A DNA stretch of 64,000 nucleotides from Nocardia inohanensis NBRC 100128. GTDB taxonomy: Bacteria > Actinomycetota > Actinomycetes > Mycobacteriales > Mycobacteriaceae. Shown here piece by piece: positions 51,074 to 59,649 of the stretch; position 1 is the first letter of the stretch, and each line of letters starts with the position of its first letter. The translations under genes and the position numbers were made by a program. Under the pieces are notes generated by a model that saw only the letters and a program-made list of their open reading frames with translations, ran no database searches and was not told where the DNA came from. Location: contig NZ_BDBK01000011.1 in assembly GCF_001612945.1 (NCBI RefSeq), positions 1 through 64,000 on the forward strand, given 5' to 3'.

Positions 51074-52681
51074 ATGTTCGACAGCAGAGAGGTGGAGGCG
51101 ATGGGCGATGAAGAGCTGATCGAGTCGCTGCGGCGGGCACATGGGGCGGCGGCCTTTGCGCAGGCGGCGGAGGTTACGGCGGTGCGGGAGGTGTATCGGC
51201 GGCATCGGGCCGGGAATGCGGCGCCCGGGCCGGGTGGGGTGCGGGCCGGGGAGTTCGCGGCGGCCGAGGTCGCGGTGGCGGTGCAGGTTTCGGAGGGGGT
51301 GGCGGCGGCTTTGATCGATATCGGGCTGGCGTTGGACTCGCTGCCGCAGACCAAGCTGGCGTTCGCGGCGGGGCGGATCGATCTGTCACGGGTGCAGGTG
51401 ATCACCGATTGTCTGCGCGGGTTGTCGCGGGAAGTGCGAGAGACGTTGGAACCCAGGCTGATCGAGGTCGCCATGCGGTCGGATCCGGATCGGTTGCGGC
51501 AGACCGCGGGGCGGTGGGTCATCCGGTTCGATCCGGAAGGGGAACAGCGGCGGCGGGAGGAACGGGAGCAGGATCGGGACGTTCGGATACGGGCCATCCA
51601 GGAGGGGATGGCGGTTTTCGACGGGATGCTGCCGGCGGCCGGCGCTCAGACCGTGGCCATGCGGCTGCGGGAGATGAGCCTCGAGGTGTGCTCCGAGGAT
51701 CCGCGCACCATGCCGCAACGGCGGGCCGACGCGCTGGTCGCACTGGCCGACGGCTCCGGGCGGCTGACCTGCGCTTGCGGTCGCGGGCGCGCCTGCCCCA
51801 AGTCCAGTCCGGTGCGCACGCGCCGCCGGCCGCTCATCCAGATCGGGGTCTCCGCCGAAACCCTCACCGGGCTGCGCGATGACCCCGCCTACCTGTCCGG
51901 CCACGGACCCATCGACCCGGCGCTGGCGCGGAGTCTGGCCGAACACTCGGCATTCATCGTCGTGCCCGAGCAGCCCGCCGAACCCGAGGAATCACGGAAA
52001 GCCGTGGGCGACAGTACTTCTCGGACGGCCACGGCCGAACCCTCCGAGACCGGCGTCCGCGAGCTGCGCGGTAATCGGAGCGCTCCACGTTCGGACGGTG
52101 TGCTGCGACCGCGCACGCCCGCGCCGACGCCTTACGAGCGAGCGCTGCAAGCCTCCATGAATCGTCATCCCGCTTCACGCAGCACCCGCGAAGTGCGGGC
52201 CACCGACGGACTGTGCCGGTTCCCCGGCTGCCCCATGCCCGCCGCCGAAACCGTACTCGCCCAAGTACTTCCGATCTCCGCACGCCAAGTCCTGCGCTCC
52301 ACCGACTCCACCCGGGCCTCGCTGTGCGGGCATCACTATCGCCTGAAGAGCATGGCGGACAAGGGAAAACAGCCCTGGCGGGTCTATCTGGCCGACCCCG
52401 ACCATCTGCGCTGGATCGATCCCACCGGCGAGCCGCACGAAACCGTTCGTGAAGGCGCGCGATACCTCTTCCCGCACACCGATATCGAAGCCCCGGCCCG
52501 CCCCTCGGCCTGTCTGACGCGCCCGGTCTCCGTGCCGCCCGAACCGCCGGCCGCCCGGCACGCCTACCCGATCGACCTCGCGTATCCCCTGGAAGACCAC
52601 GTCCTGATGCATCCGCAGCTCTCCCGCTGCACCCCGGACAACGATCTACCGGACACTCCGACGCGAGCGAGTACTCGCTGA
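51074..52681 (+). CDS. DUF222 (13E12-type) protein with degraded HNH motif
   Basis: The 535-residue protein belongs to the 13E12 repeat/DUF222 family that is abundant in mycolata. The DUF222 part spans about residues 10-250 (LPQTKLAFAAGRIDLSRVQVITD). The C-terminal HNH region keeps CRFPGC and a CGHH segment, but the middle, usually a DHH active site, reads LAQVLP, so nuclease activity is doubtful. The start ATG 51074 (MFDSREVEA) fits the family; one four codons upstream is possible, and a longer frame running through the tRNA is an artefact. Often associated with mobile DNA. Confidence 0.83.
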   Translation: MFDSREVEAMGDEELIESLRRAHGAAAFAQAAEVTAVREVYRRHRAGNAAPGPGGVRAGEFAAAEVAVAVQVSEGVAAALIDIGLALDSLPQTKLAFAAGRIDLSRVQVITDCLRGLSREVRETLEPRLIEVAMRSDPDRLRQTAGRWVIRFDPEGEQRRREEREQDRDVRIRAIQEGMAVFDGMLPAAGAQTVAMRLREMSLEVCSEDPRTMPQRRADALVALADGSGRLTCACGRGRACPKSSPVRTRRRPLIQIGVSAETLTGLRDDPAYLSGHGPIDPALARSLAEHSAFIVVPEQPAEPEESRKAVGDSTSRTATAEPSETGVRELRGNRSAPRSDGVLRPRTPAPTPYERALQASMNRHPASRSTREVRATDGLCRFPGCPMPAAETVLAQVLPISARQVLRSTDSTRASLCGHHYRLKSMADKGKQPWRVYLADPDHLRWIDPTGEPHETVREGARYLFPHTDIEAPARPSACLTRPVSVPPEPPAARHAYPIDLAYPLEDHVLMHPQLSRCTPDNDLPDTPTRASTR

Positions 52682-52769
52682 TCCAGCTCATCCTCGGGAA
52701 CGCCGCGCATCCAGTGCGGCGCCCCGTTATGAGGCCGTGCAGTCACGCGGCCGCGCCATCCAGATTCAC

Positions 52770-52828
52770 GGAGCCGCGTCAGCCGCGGCTCCGGCCCTGA
52801 ACCACGGGACCGTGTCCGGCACGGTCCC
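52770..52828 (+). terminator. Two hairpins after the DUF222 gene
   Basis: GGAGCCGCG/CGCGGCTCC (52770-52778, 52784-52792) and GGGACCGTG/CACGGTCCC (52806-52814, 52820-52828). They lie in the 320-bp gap 52682-53004, which holds no convincing gene. Confidence 0.6.
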
Positions 52829-53004
52829 CTGCGAGGGGTGCGGCTCGCCCCGGTTGCCCCCGATGGGCCGCACCCCGCCCAAAAAATTCGCGATCGTGCA
52901 CGACGGCCGCGCCTGACAACCGTACCCGGACATTCTTGCTGTCCGCTGGAAACAAGCGCCCGCGGCCGGGTTGCATATCGCCGCGACACTCGCATGCTGG
53001 TGGC

Positions 53005-53313
53005 ATGCAACCGGATTCAGACGCCGCGACCGATCCCCTGCTGCTGGAACAACGCCGCGCACTGCTGCGAGAACGCCTCCAAGCTCTCCGCGCCGACCTG
53101 GCCGCTCTAGCCGCGGACTATCGCGCGCTCCCGCGCTCCGGGCTGCTGCTCGATACGCCGGGCATCGGCGCGCTCACCACGCCGACTTACTGCGTGGCCG
53201 GTGCGGGCGAGGTTTTCGATGAAGCCGCTATCGAGTTGGATGCCGCCGACGACGCCTTGGGCAGGGCCGCCGACTACACCACTCGGCTCCGCCGGGCCGC
53301 ACTCGACAGCTGA
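53005..53313 (+). CDS. Small helical protein, ESX-secretion-like in size
   Basis: The 102-residue protein is a helical chain: LLLEQRRALLRERLQALRADLAALAADYRALP, a middle LLLDTPGIGALTTPTYCVAGAGEV, and a final helix FDEAAIELDAADDALGRAA. No WXG or YxxxD/E motif is present, so ESX secretion is not supported. A GGTGGC segment precedes the ATG. Function unknown. Confidence 0.5.
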   Translation: MQPDSDAATDPLLLEQRRALLRERLQALRADLAALAADYRALPRSGLLLDTPGIGALTTPTYCVAGAGEVFDEAAIELDAADDALGRAADYTTRLRRAALDS

Positions 53314-53409
53314 ACGGCGAACGATCAGCGAAATGAGCCCGGACCGGTAGCTGAACGGTCAGGGGCGGCGGCGCGAGGTGCGCGTGGGACGACGACGATA
53401 TTGACAAAC

Positions 53410-53428
53410 TTAGGGCTGGCTAACCTAA
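53410..53428. promoter_or_regulatory. IdeR/DtxR iron box
   Basis: The 19-bp site TTAGGGCTGGCTAACCTAA matches the IdeR consensus TTAGGTTAGGCTAACCTAA at 16 of 19 positions. It begins 3 bases after a TTGACA -35 element (53401-53406) and ends 11 bases before the GTG of the first transporter gene, so bound IdeR-Fe would block transcription. Confidence 0.88.
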
Positions 53429-53439
53429 GCTCTCGCCTC

Positions 53440-54456
53440 GTGACTTCGACAGACTCCGTGCGCACCGCCCGCGGGTGGCACCGAATACCGGCGCTGCTCA
53501 TCGGGTTTGCCGCCCTGCTGCTGTGCGTGGTGCTCAGCCTGGCGCTCGGAGCACGGTCGGTCCCGGTCGGGACCGTGATCGACGCACTGCTCGGCGGCGG
53601 GCAGGGGCGCGACGCCATGGTGATCACCGGGATGCGCTTGCCGCGCACGGTGGTGGGGGTCGCGGTCGGGGCGGCACTGGGGCTGGCCGGAGCGATCGTG
53701 CAGGGGATTACACGTAATCCGCTGGCCGCGCCGACGACGCTGGGGATCAATGCCGGTGCGGGACTGGCGGTCGTCACCGCGATCTACGCGCTGGGGCTGA
53801 CGCATCCCGCGCAGTATGTGGGGTTCGCGTTCGCCGGGGCGGCGGCCGCGGCGGTATTCACGCTCGCGCTCGGGCGACGGGCCGGTGATCTGGATCCGGT
53901 GCGGCTGGTACTCGGCGGGACCGTGCTGCAATTGGTGCTCGTCTCCTGGACATCGGCGGTGCTGTTGTTCAGCGAACGCACCCTGGACGAGGCTCGGTTC
54001 TGGCTCGCGGGTTCGATTGCGGAACGGGATCTTTCGGTACTGACACCGATGCTGCCCACGCTCGGGCTCGGATTGGCGGCGGGCATCGTGCTCGGACCGG
54101 CCTTGAATGCCCTTGCGCTCGGCGACGATGCGGCGCAATCGCGGGGAGTTCCGGTGGCCCGCATCAGATTCGCGGGTATGGCGGCGGTGGTGCTGCTGGC
54201 CGGATCGGCGGTGGCGGTCGCGGGGCCGATCTCGTTCATCGGTTTGGCCGCACCGCATCTGGTACGCCTGGTGGCCGGATCCGACCATCGGCTGCTGATC
54301 CCCGGATGCCTGATCGCCGGCCCGTTGCTGCTGCTGTCGGCCGATGTTCTCGGCCGACTCGTCGCCCGGCCGTCGGAGGTGGAGGTCGGCATCGTCACCG
54401 CGTTCCTCGGCGCACCCCTACTGGTTGTGCTCGCCCGCCGCAAGGAGGGCCGATGA
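53440..54456 (+). CDS. Iron-siderophore ABC permease (FecCD), first subunit
   Basis: The 338-residue FecCD-type permease has about nine hydrophobic helices, MRLPRTVVGVAVGAALGLAGAI and TRNPLAAPTTLGINAGAGL near the start, and GPISFIGLAAPHLVRL before the coupling helices. It imports ferric siderophores with the next permease, ATPase and binding lipoprotein. GTG 53440 was picked: it follows the promoter and iron box with a leader of a few bases. Upstream frame extension would start inside the iron box. Expected to be iron-repressed. Confidence 0.88.
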   Translation: MTSTDSVRTARGWHRIPALLIGFAALLLCVVLSLALGARSVPVGTVIDALLGGGQGRDAMVITGMRLPRTVVGVAVGAALGLAGAIVQGITRNPLAAPTTLGINAGAGLAVVTAIYALGLTHPAQYVGFAFAGAAAAAVFTLALGRRAGDLDPVRLVLGGTVLQLVLVSWTSAVLLFSERTLDEARFWLAGSIAERDLSVLTPMLPTLGLGLAAGIVLGPALNALALGDDAAQSRGVPVARIRFAGMAAVVLLAGSAVAVAGPISFIGLAAPHLVRLVAGSDHRLLIPGCLIAGPLLLLSADVLGRLVARPSEVEVGIVTAFLGAPLLVVLARRKEGR

Positions 54457-55556
54457 CCGTACGCACCAGTCTGATTCGGCCGCTTCGCAGAGCAGGGTAC
54501 GAGCGAGGCGGGAAACGGCTTTCGGCGGGTCCGAGGCGCGTATTCCGCGGATCCGGGGCCGCCGCGCGGTATGGGGTCGCTGCCATCAGCATGGGCTGCG
54601 GGCTGGCCCTGGCGCTGCTGGTGATCATCGCGCTGGCCACCGGTGAGGTGGATATGACCGGGACGGCGGCGCTGGCCGCCGCACTGGGGTTCGGTGATGC
54701 CGGGGACGTTTACATCGTGCAGGAATTCCGAGCGCCCCGGCTCGTCGCGGGTGTGATCGCCGGCGCTGGGCTGGCAATGTCCGGCGCTGTGCTGCAACGA
54801 CTCTTCCGCAATCCATTGGCCTCGCCCGACGTCATGGGCGTGACAGGTGGCGCTTCGCTGGGGGCAGTGGTGATCATCGCGGCAGGCGCCGCGCAGACGT
54901 TGATTCCATTCGGCGCGTTGGCCGGTGGCGTGTTCGCCGGGGTACTGCTGGTCCTGCTCGGGCGAGCCGGGCTGCCGGTGAATCGGCTGGTGCTGGTCGG
55001 GCTGGCGGTGCAGGCAGGGTTGGCGGCCGCGGTGAATCTGATCGTGGTGCGGTTTCCGAAGGAGCTCGCGGGCTCGGCGATGCAATGGACGGCGGGCTCG
55101 CTCTACGGTCGCACCTGGACCGAAGTGCAGGGCGGAGCGCTCGCCGCGGTGGTGGTCGTAGTGCTGGTGTTCGCTCAGTACCGGACGCTGGCGATGCTGG
55201 ATCTCGGCGACGAATCGGCGGGCACGCTCGGCATCCGGGTCGGGTCGGCGCGGCTGCGGCTGCTGTTCACCGCCATCGTGCTGGCGGCGCTGGCCGCGGC
55301 CCTGTCCGGGCCGATCGCGTTCGTGGCCTTGGCGGTTCCGCAGTTGGTGCGGCTGGCGGTGGGTCCGCCCACGGCCGCCACGCTGGCCTTGACCGGGCTC
55401 GCGGGCGCGACGCTGCTGGTCGGATGCGATCTACTGGCGCAGCATGTGCTGCCCGTCCACGTCCCGGTGGGTGTCGTGACCGCGACGGTCGGCGCGCCCT
55501 GGCTGCTGATTCTCATGCTGCGCGAGAGCAGCCCGACCGCGCGGAGGACCGCATGA
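54453..55556 (+). CDS. Iron-siderophore ABC permease (FecCD), second subunit
   Basis: The 367-residue partner permease has the same FecCD pattern: FRAPRLVAGVIAGAGLAMSGAV, FRNPLASPDVMGVTGGASLGA, and GPIAFVALAVPQLVRL. An extra basic head of about 35 residues precedes the first helix. ATGA overlap with the first permease and with the ATPase downstream indicates a translationally coupled complex. Confidence 0.88.
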   Translation: MTVRTSLIRPLRRAGYERGGKRLSAGPRRVFRGSGAAARYGVAAISMGCGLALALLVIIALATGEVDMTGTAALAAALGFGDAGDVYIVQEFRAPRLVAGVIAGAGLAMSGAVLQRLFRNPLASPDVMGVTGGASLGAVVIIAAGAAQTLIPFGALAGGVFAGVLLVLLGRAGLPVNRLVLVGLAVQAGLAAAVNLIVVRFPKELAGSAMQWTAGSLYGRTWTEVQGGALAAVVVVVLVFAQYRTLAMLDLGDESAGTLGIRVGSARLRLLFTAIVLAALAAALSGPIAFVALAVPQLVRLAVGPPTAATLALTGLAGATLLVGCDLLAQHVLPVHVPVGVVTATVGAPWLLILMLRESSPTARRTA

Positions 55557-56521
55557 GCGAAAGAAACAACCCCACCGCACCCGGGCTGACCGCACCGTCC
55601 CCGTCGGCGGACCGACCGTCGACCGGACCGACGTCGGCTGGTCCAACGTCGGCGAGTCCAACGTGGGCTGGTCCAACGTCGGCGGGCCAGAAGCCGGCGA
55701 CCGAGAACGTTCTCGCCACAGCCGATCTCACCCTCCGCTACGGTGACCGCGCCATCGTCGATGGGCTGGAGTTGACGTTGCCGGGCAATGCGGTCACCGC
55801 CATTGTCGGGCCCAACGCGTGCGGGAAATCCACGCTGCTGCGGGGCCTTTCGCGGTTGCTGCGGCCCACCGGCGGCAGCGTCACGCTGGATGGCGCGGAT
55901 ATTCATCGCATGTCGGCGCGGGAGCTGGCATTGCGGCTGGGATTGCTTCCGCAGCAGCCGATCACGCCGGAGGCGATCACCGTGGAGGCGCTGGTGCGGC
56001 TGGGTCGCTATCCGCATCAGCGGCTGTTGCGGCCGTGGTCACCGGCTGATCAGGAAGCGGTCGAGAATGCCCTGCGCCGCACCGGAACCGATGTACTGCG
56101 TGACCGGTCGGTGGATCGGCTCTCGGGCGGTCAACGCCAACGCGCTTGGATCGCACTGGCTTTGGCGCAGGACACCGATCTGCTGCTACTGGACGAACCT
56201 ACGACCTTCCTGGATTTGCGTCATCAACTCGACGTCCTCGACCTGGTCGCCGACCTGCACGCCGAGGCCGGACGCACCGTGATCATGGTGCTGCACGATC
56301 TCGGCCAGGCCGCCCGCTACGCCGATCATCTGGTCGTCCTGCACGACGGCAAGCTGGCCGCCGCCGGACCGCCCACCGAGATCCTCGACGCCGACCTGGT
56401 ACGCACCGTCTTCGAGGTCGACTGCCGGGTCCTTCCCGACCCGGAAACCGGTACCCCGCTGATCATTCCGCGCGCTCGCGCGGCACGGCATATCGATGCG
56501 AGGCCGGCGACGGGCGCATGA
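55553..56521 (+). CDS. Iron-siderophore ABC transporter ATPase
   Basis: The 322-residue ATPase has Walker A GPNACGKST, Q-loop LLPQQP, signature LSGGQRQRAW, Walker B LLLLDEPT and the switch His in MVLHDLGQ. The first 50 residues are an unusual Pro/Thr/Ser linker built from 5-residue repeats (GPTSA/GPTSA/SPTWA/GPTSA) encoded by four 15-bp units. Coupled to the permease by ATGA. Confidence 0.9.
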   Translation: MSERNNPTAPGLTAPSPSADRPSTGPTSAGPTSASPTWAGPTSAGQKPATENVLATADLTLRYGDRAIVDGLELTLPGNAVTAIVGPNACGKSTLLRGLSRLLRPTGGSVTLDGADIHRMSARELALRLGLLPQQPITPEAITVEALVRLGRYPHQRLLRPWSPADQEAVENALRRTGTDVLRDRSVDRLSGGQRQRAWIALALAQDTDLLLLDEPTTFLDLRHQLDVLDLVADLHAEAGRTVIMVLHDLGQAARYADHLVVLHDGKLAAAGPPTEILDADLVRTVFEVDCRVLPDPETGTPLIIPRARAARHIDARPATGA

Positions 56522-56608
56522 GCCCCACTCCCGTCCGGGTCCGATACCCGCACGGCCGCACCGTCATTCGACCCCGATGACGGCACCCACCAGAAACGAG
56601 GACGAACC

Positions 56609-57619
56609 ATGTCCACACGGCGATTCCGCATGCGCGGATTCGGTCGCGTCACGATCGCATTGTGCGCGGCCGCCATCGGCCTGTCCGGGCTGACCGCCTG
56701 CGGAAACGGCTCCACCACATCGGATTCCCCGGCGTCGGCGGCCGATCCGGCCGGCTTCCCGCGCACCCTCGACACCGTCAAGGGTCAGGTGACCATCCCG
56801 AAGGTCCCGCAGCGCGTGGTGGTGCTGGACACCGCGGAACTGGATTCGGTGACGCTGCTCGGCATCAAACCGGTCGGCGCGGTGGTGCCGCACACCAAGA
56901 CGCACGGCGGCTTCCCCGACTATCTGGCCGGACTCGACGGCGTCACCGATGTGGGCCCGCTGCTGGAGCCGAACCTGGAGCGCATCGCCTCACTGAAACC
57001 GGATCTGATCCTGTCGTCGAAGATCCGTCACGACAAGATCTACGACAAGCTGTCCGGCATCGCGCCCACCGTGTTCACCGAAACCACCGGCGGCCCTTGG
57101 AAAGCGAACCTCGCCGTGCACGGTAAGGCGCTGGGCCTCGAGCAGCAGGCGGCCACCGCGCTCCAGATCTACGAGAACCGGGCCCGCGCGCTGGGTGAAA
57201 CCATCAAGGCCGAGCACAACGGCGCACTGCCCACGGTATCGGTGGTCCGCTTCCTGGCCGGTCCCACCCGCCTGTACACGAGCGCCTCGTTCAGCGGCGT
57301 GGTGCTCGGCGATATCGGGCTGCCGCGCCCGGCCTCGCAGGTCGCCACCGATCCCAAGAAGATCATGACGGAGGTGAGCCCGGAGCAGATCGATCAGGCC
57401 GACGCCGATTTCATCTTCGTCGCCACCATCGACGATCCGGGCAAGACCCAGAAGGACACCTTCACCACCAGCCCGGTCTGGAAGGATCTGGCGGCGGTCA
57501 AGGGCGGCAAGGTGATCGAGGTGCCGGACGAGACCTGGATGTCGGGCATCGGCGTGCAGGCGGCCAACCGGATGCTCGACGACGTGGCGAAGGCGACCGG
57601 GGTGCCGGCGCCGCAGTAG
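56609..57619 (+). CDS. Siderophore-binding lipoprotein
   Basis: The 336-residue lipoprotein has a signal with lipobox LTAC (about residue 30) and the class III binding-protein fold (FepB/FecB-type): VPQRVVVLDTAELDSVTLLGIKPVGAV, LKPDLILSS and FTTSPVWKDLAAVKGGKVIEV. It captures ferric siderophores for the two permeases. GAGGACG precedes the ATG. It is the last gene of the operon, 87 bp after the ATPase, and ends at a strong terminator. Confidence 0.9.
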   Translation: MSTRRFRMRGFGRVTIALCAAAIGLSGLTACGNGSTTSDSPASAADPAGFPRTLDTVKGQVTIPKVPQRVVVLDTAELDSVTLLGIKPVGAVVPHTKTHGGFPDYLAGLDGVTDVGPLLEPNLERIASLKPDLILSSKIRHDKIYDKLSGIAPTVFTETTGGPWKANLAVHGKALGLEQQAATALQIYENRARALGETIKAEHNGALPTVSVVRFLAGPTRLYTSASFSGVVLGDIGLPRPASQVATDPKKIMTEVSPEQIDQADADFIFVATIDDPGKTQKDTFTTSPVWKDLAAVKGGKVIEVPDETWMSGIGVQAANRMLDDVAKATGVPAPQ

Positions 57620-57621
57620 CC

Positions 57622-57658
57622 GGTTCGGCGGGTGGGTTCGAACCCACCCGCACCGAAC
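57622..57658. terminator. Terminator between siderophore operon and DsbA-like gene
   Basis: A perfect 22-bp palindrome CGGGTGGGTT/AACCCACCCG (57629-57650) sits within outer GTTCGG/CCGAAC arms, between convergent genes. Confidence 0.85.
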
Positions 57659-58395
57659 TACTTGGTCACGTTCAAAACCCAGTCCTGGTCGTTCACGTCG
57701 ATCTTCTTGCCGTCCTGGAACACCGACGGCGTGGCGACCCGCCCGCTCGACGCCTTGGACAGGGCCTGCTCGGCCGCCTCGGCGTGATTGCGGGCATTGT
57801 CGACCCGCTCCCCCGAGGTGATGCACTTGACCGCTTCGTCGGAAGCCCCCGCCTCCTTGGCGATCTCGGCCAGCGCCTTGTTGTCGTGGTCCGATCCGCC
57901 CTCGGAGGGCTGCTTGCTCGTGAACAGCAACTCGTGGAACTTCGAGTAGGCCGGACCGGCGCCCGCCTGCGCCACACACTCGTTGGCCGCGACCGCCCGG
58001 GTCGAATAGTCCTTGCTGCTGGACTGGCCGTCGAGGAAGTTCAGCAGCCGATACCGCACCGCGAGCTTTCCCTCGTCGACCTGCTGGGCGATCTCCTGCC
58101 CGTAGATCCGCTCCAGCTGTCCGCAGGCCGGGCAGATCGGATCCTCGTAGACGTCAATGGTTTTCGCGACGTTCGGCTTGCCCAGCACGATCGCCCCGTC
58201 GGAGTCCATCGCCACCGTGACCGCCGGATCGCGCACCGGGCCGTACCCGTCGTTGCGCACCTCGTCGCTCCCGCGATTCCACTGGAACACCGCGAACACG
58301 ATCAGCGCGACCACCACCACGGCCACCCCCGCCAGCGCATAGGTGGTCTTGCTGGAAACCGGCTGCGGTGTGTGCTTCGAAGTCGGATTGCTCAC
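57658..58395 (-). CDS. Membrane-anchored DsbA-like thioredoxin-fold protein
   Basis: The 245-residue protein has an N-terminal membrane helix (YALAGVAVVVVALIVFAVFQ), then a thioredoxin fold. The CxxC active site is in DPICPACGQLE, and a helical insert and a cis-proline region TPSVFQDG follow. It likely makes or reshuffles disulfides outside the membrane. GTG 58395 was chosen; a start three codons upstream is possible. Overlaps the terminator of the siderophore operon at its 3' end. Confidence 0.85.
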   Translation of the reverse strand: MSNPTSKHTPQPVSSKTTYALAGVAVVVVALIVFAVFQWNRGSDEVRNDGYGPVRDPAVTVAMDSDGAIVLGKPNVAKTIDVYEDPICPACGQLERIYGQEIAQQVDEGKLAVRYRLLNFLDGQSSSKDYSTRAVAANECVAQAGAGPAYSKFHELLFTSKQPSEGGSDHDNKALAEIAKEAGASDEAVKCITSGERVDNARNHAEAAEQALSKASSGRVATPSVFQDGKKIDVNDQDWVLNVTK

Positions 58396-58446
58396 CCCGC
58401 ACACTCTGCCCCAACCCGCCGCCGCGGCACAGTCCGGGGTCCGCGG

Positions 58447-59649
58447 CTACGAGGCGACCTCGGCGGGTTCGCTGCGGCGCAAGGTTTCCGGGGCCAGGAT
58501 CCAGACCGCGGAGGCCGAGGCCAGCAGGACGCCGGTGGCGGTGAGGGCGACACCGTAGGAGGCACGGTCGGCGAGCAGGCCGATGACGTAGGGACCGAGG
58601 AAGGTGCCCAGGTCGGCCGACATCTGATACCCGGCCAGGACGGGGCCGCCGCGAGTGCCCGGGCCGACGATATCGGCCACCGCGGCCTGGAGCGCCGGGG
58701 AGAACATGCCGGAACCGAGCCCCGCGATGAAGGAGGCGACCAGGAACCACGGCAGCGCCGGGGCGAGGCCCAGACCGGCGGTGCCGAGCGCGCAGATCAA
58801 AGTGCCGCAGACCAGGAACGGCTTGCGGCCCAATTGATCCGACCAGCGGCCCGACAGGAACAGCACGGCGGCATTGCCCGCGGCGAAAACGGTCAGCGCC
58901 ACGCCCGCCATGGCCGCGTCCCGATCCAGCACCTCGACCACGATCAGCGGAACCAACGCCATACGGACGCCGAATACCGCCGCGCCATTGCCGAAATTGG
59001 ACCAGAGAGCGGCGCGATAGGCGGGTTGCTCCAAGCCCTGCCGGAAGGTCATGACGGGGGCACCGGTACCGGACTCCGGCAGCACCAGCGGCGAATCCTT
59101 CAGCGCCACATAGACGATGAGGCTCGCGATGAGCAGGGCGATGCAGTAGATGACGAAGGGCGCGCGCAGCCCGAGGAAGGACAGCGCACCCCCGACCAGC
59201 GGACCCATGATCGATCCGATCAGGAAGCTGGTGGAATAGACGCCCGAGACCCGCCCGCGTTCGGCCGGCGGAGACATCCGGATCACCAGGGCCAGCGACG
59301 ATACCGTGAACATGGTCGAGCCGATGCCGCCCAGCGAACGCAGAATCAGCAATTGCCAATAGGTTTGGGCGAAGGCGCAGGCACCGGTCGAGACCGCGAC
59401 GATGATCAGGCCGGTCAGATAGACGGGGCGCTCACCGAGGCGCTGCATCAGGCGCCCGCTCATGGGGGCGAACAGCAGCCTCATCAGGGCGAAGGCGCTC
59501 ACGATGAACGAGGCCGCCGCGACGCCCACGCCGAAGCTGCGAGCGAATTGGGGAAGTGCGGGTGCTACCAGACCGAAACCGATGGCGATGGTGAAGGCCG
59601 ACCCCACCAGTACCCAGATCTCGACCGGCAGGGATTTGGATCTACTCAC
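58447..59649 (-). CDS. MFS transporter
   Basis: The 400-residue, 12-helix major facilitator has motif A-like GRLMQRLGERPVYLTG in the first loop and GRWSDQLGRKPFLVCG in the middle loop, typical of multidrug exporters. The GTG start overlaps the pgm stop by 8 bp, so translation is likely coupled. Substrate unknown. Confidence 0.86.
   Translation of the reverse strand: MSRSKSLPVEIWVLVGSAFTIAIGFGLVAPALPQFARSFGVGVAAASFIVSAFALMRLLFAPMSGRLMQRLGERPVYLTGLIIVAVSTGACAFAQTYWQLLILRSLGGIGSTMFTVSSLALVIRMSPPAERGRVSGVYSTSFLIGSIMGPLVGGALSFLGLRAPFVIYCIALLIASLIVYVALKDSPLVLPESGTGAPVMTFRQGLEQPAYRAALWSNFGNGAAVFGVRMALVPLIVVEVLDRDAAMAGVALTVFAAGNAAVLFLSGRWSDQLGRKPFLVCGTLICALGTAGLGLAPALPWFLVASFIAGLGSGMFSPALQAAVADIVGPGTRGGPVLAGYQMSADLGTFLGPYVIGLLADRASYGVALTATGVLLASASAVWILAPETLRRSEPAEVAS

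Noticed and set aside
53005..53313. ESX/WXG100-like secreted protein
   Set aside because: Right size and helical, but no WXG motif, no C-terminal YxxxD/E and no ESX genes nearby.
55617..55690. CRISPR-like repeat
   Set aside because: Short 15-bp in-frame tandem units without spacers; a coding linker repeat.
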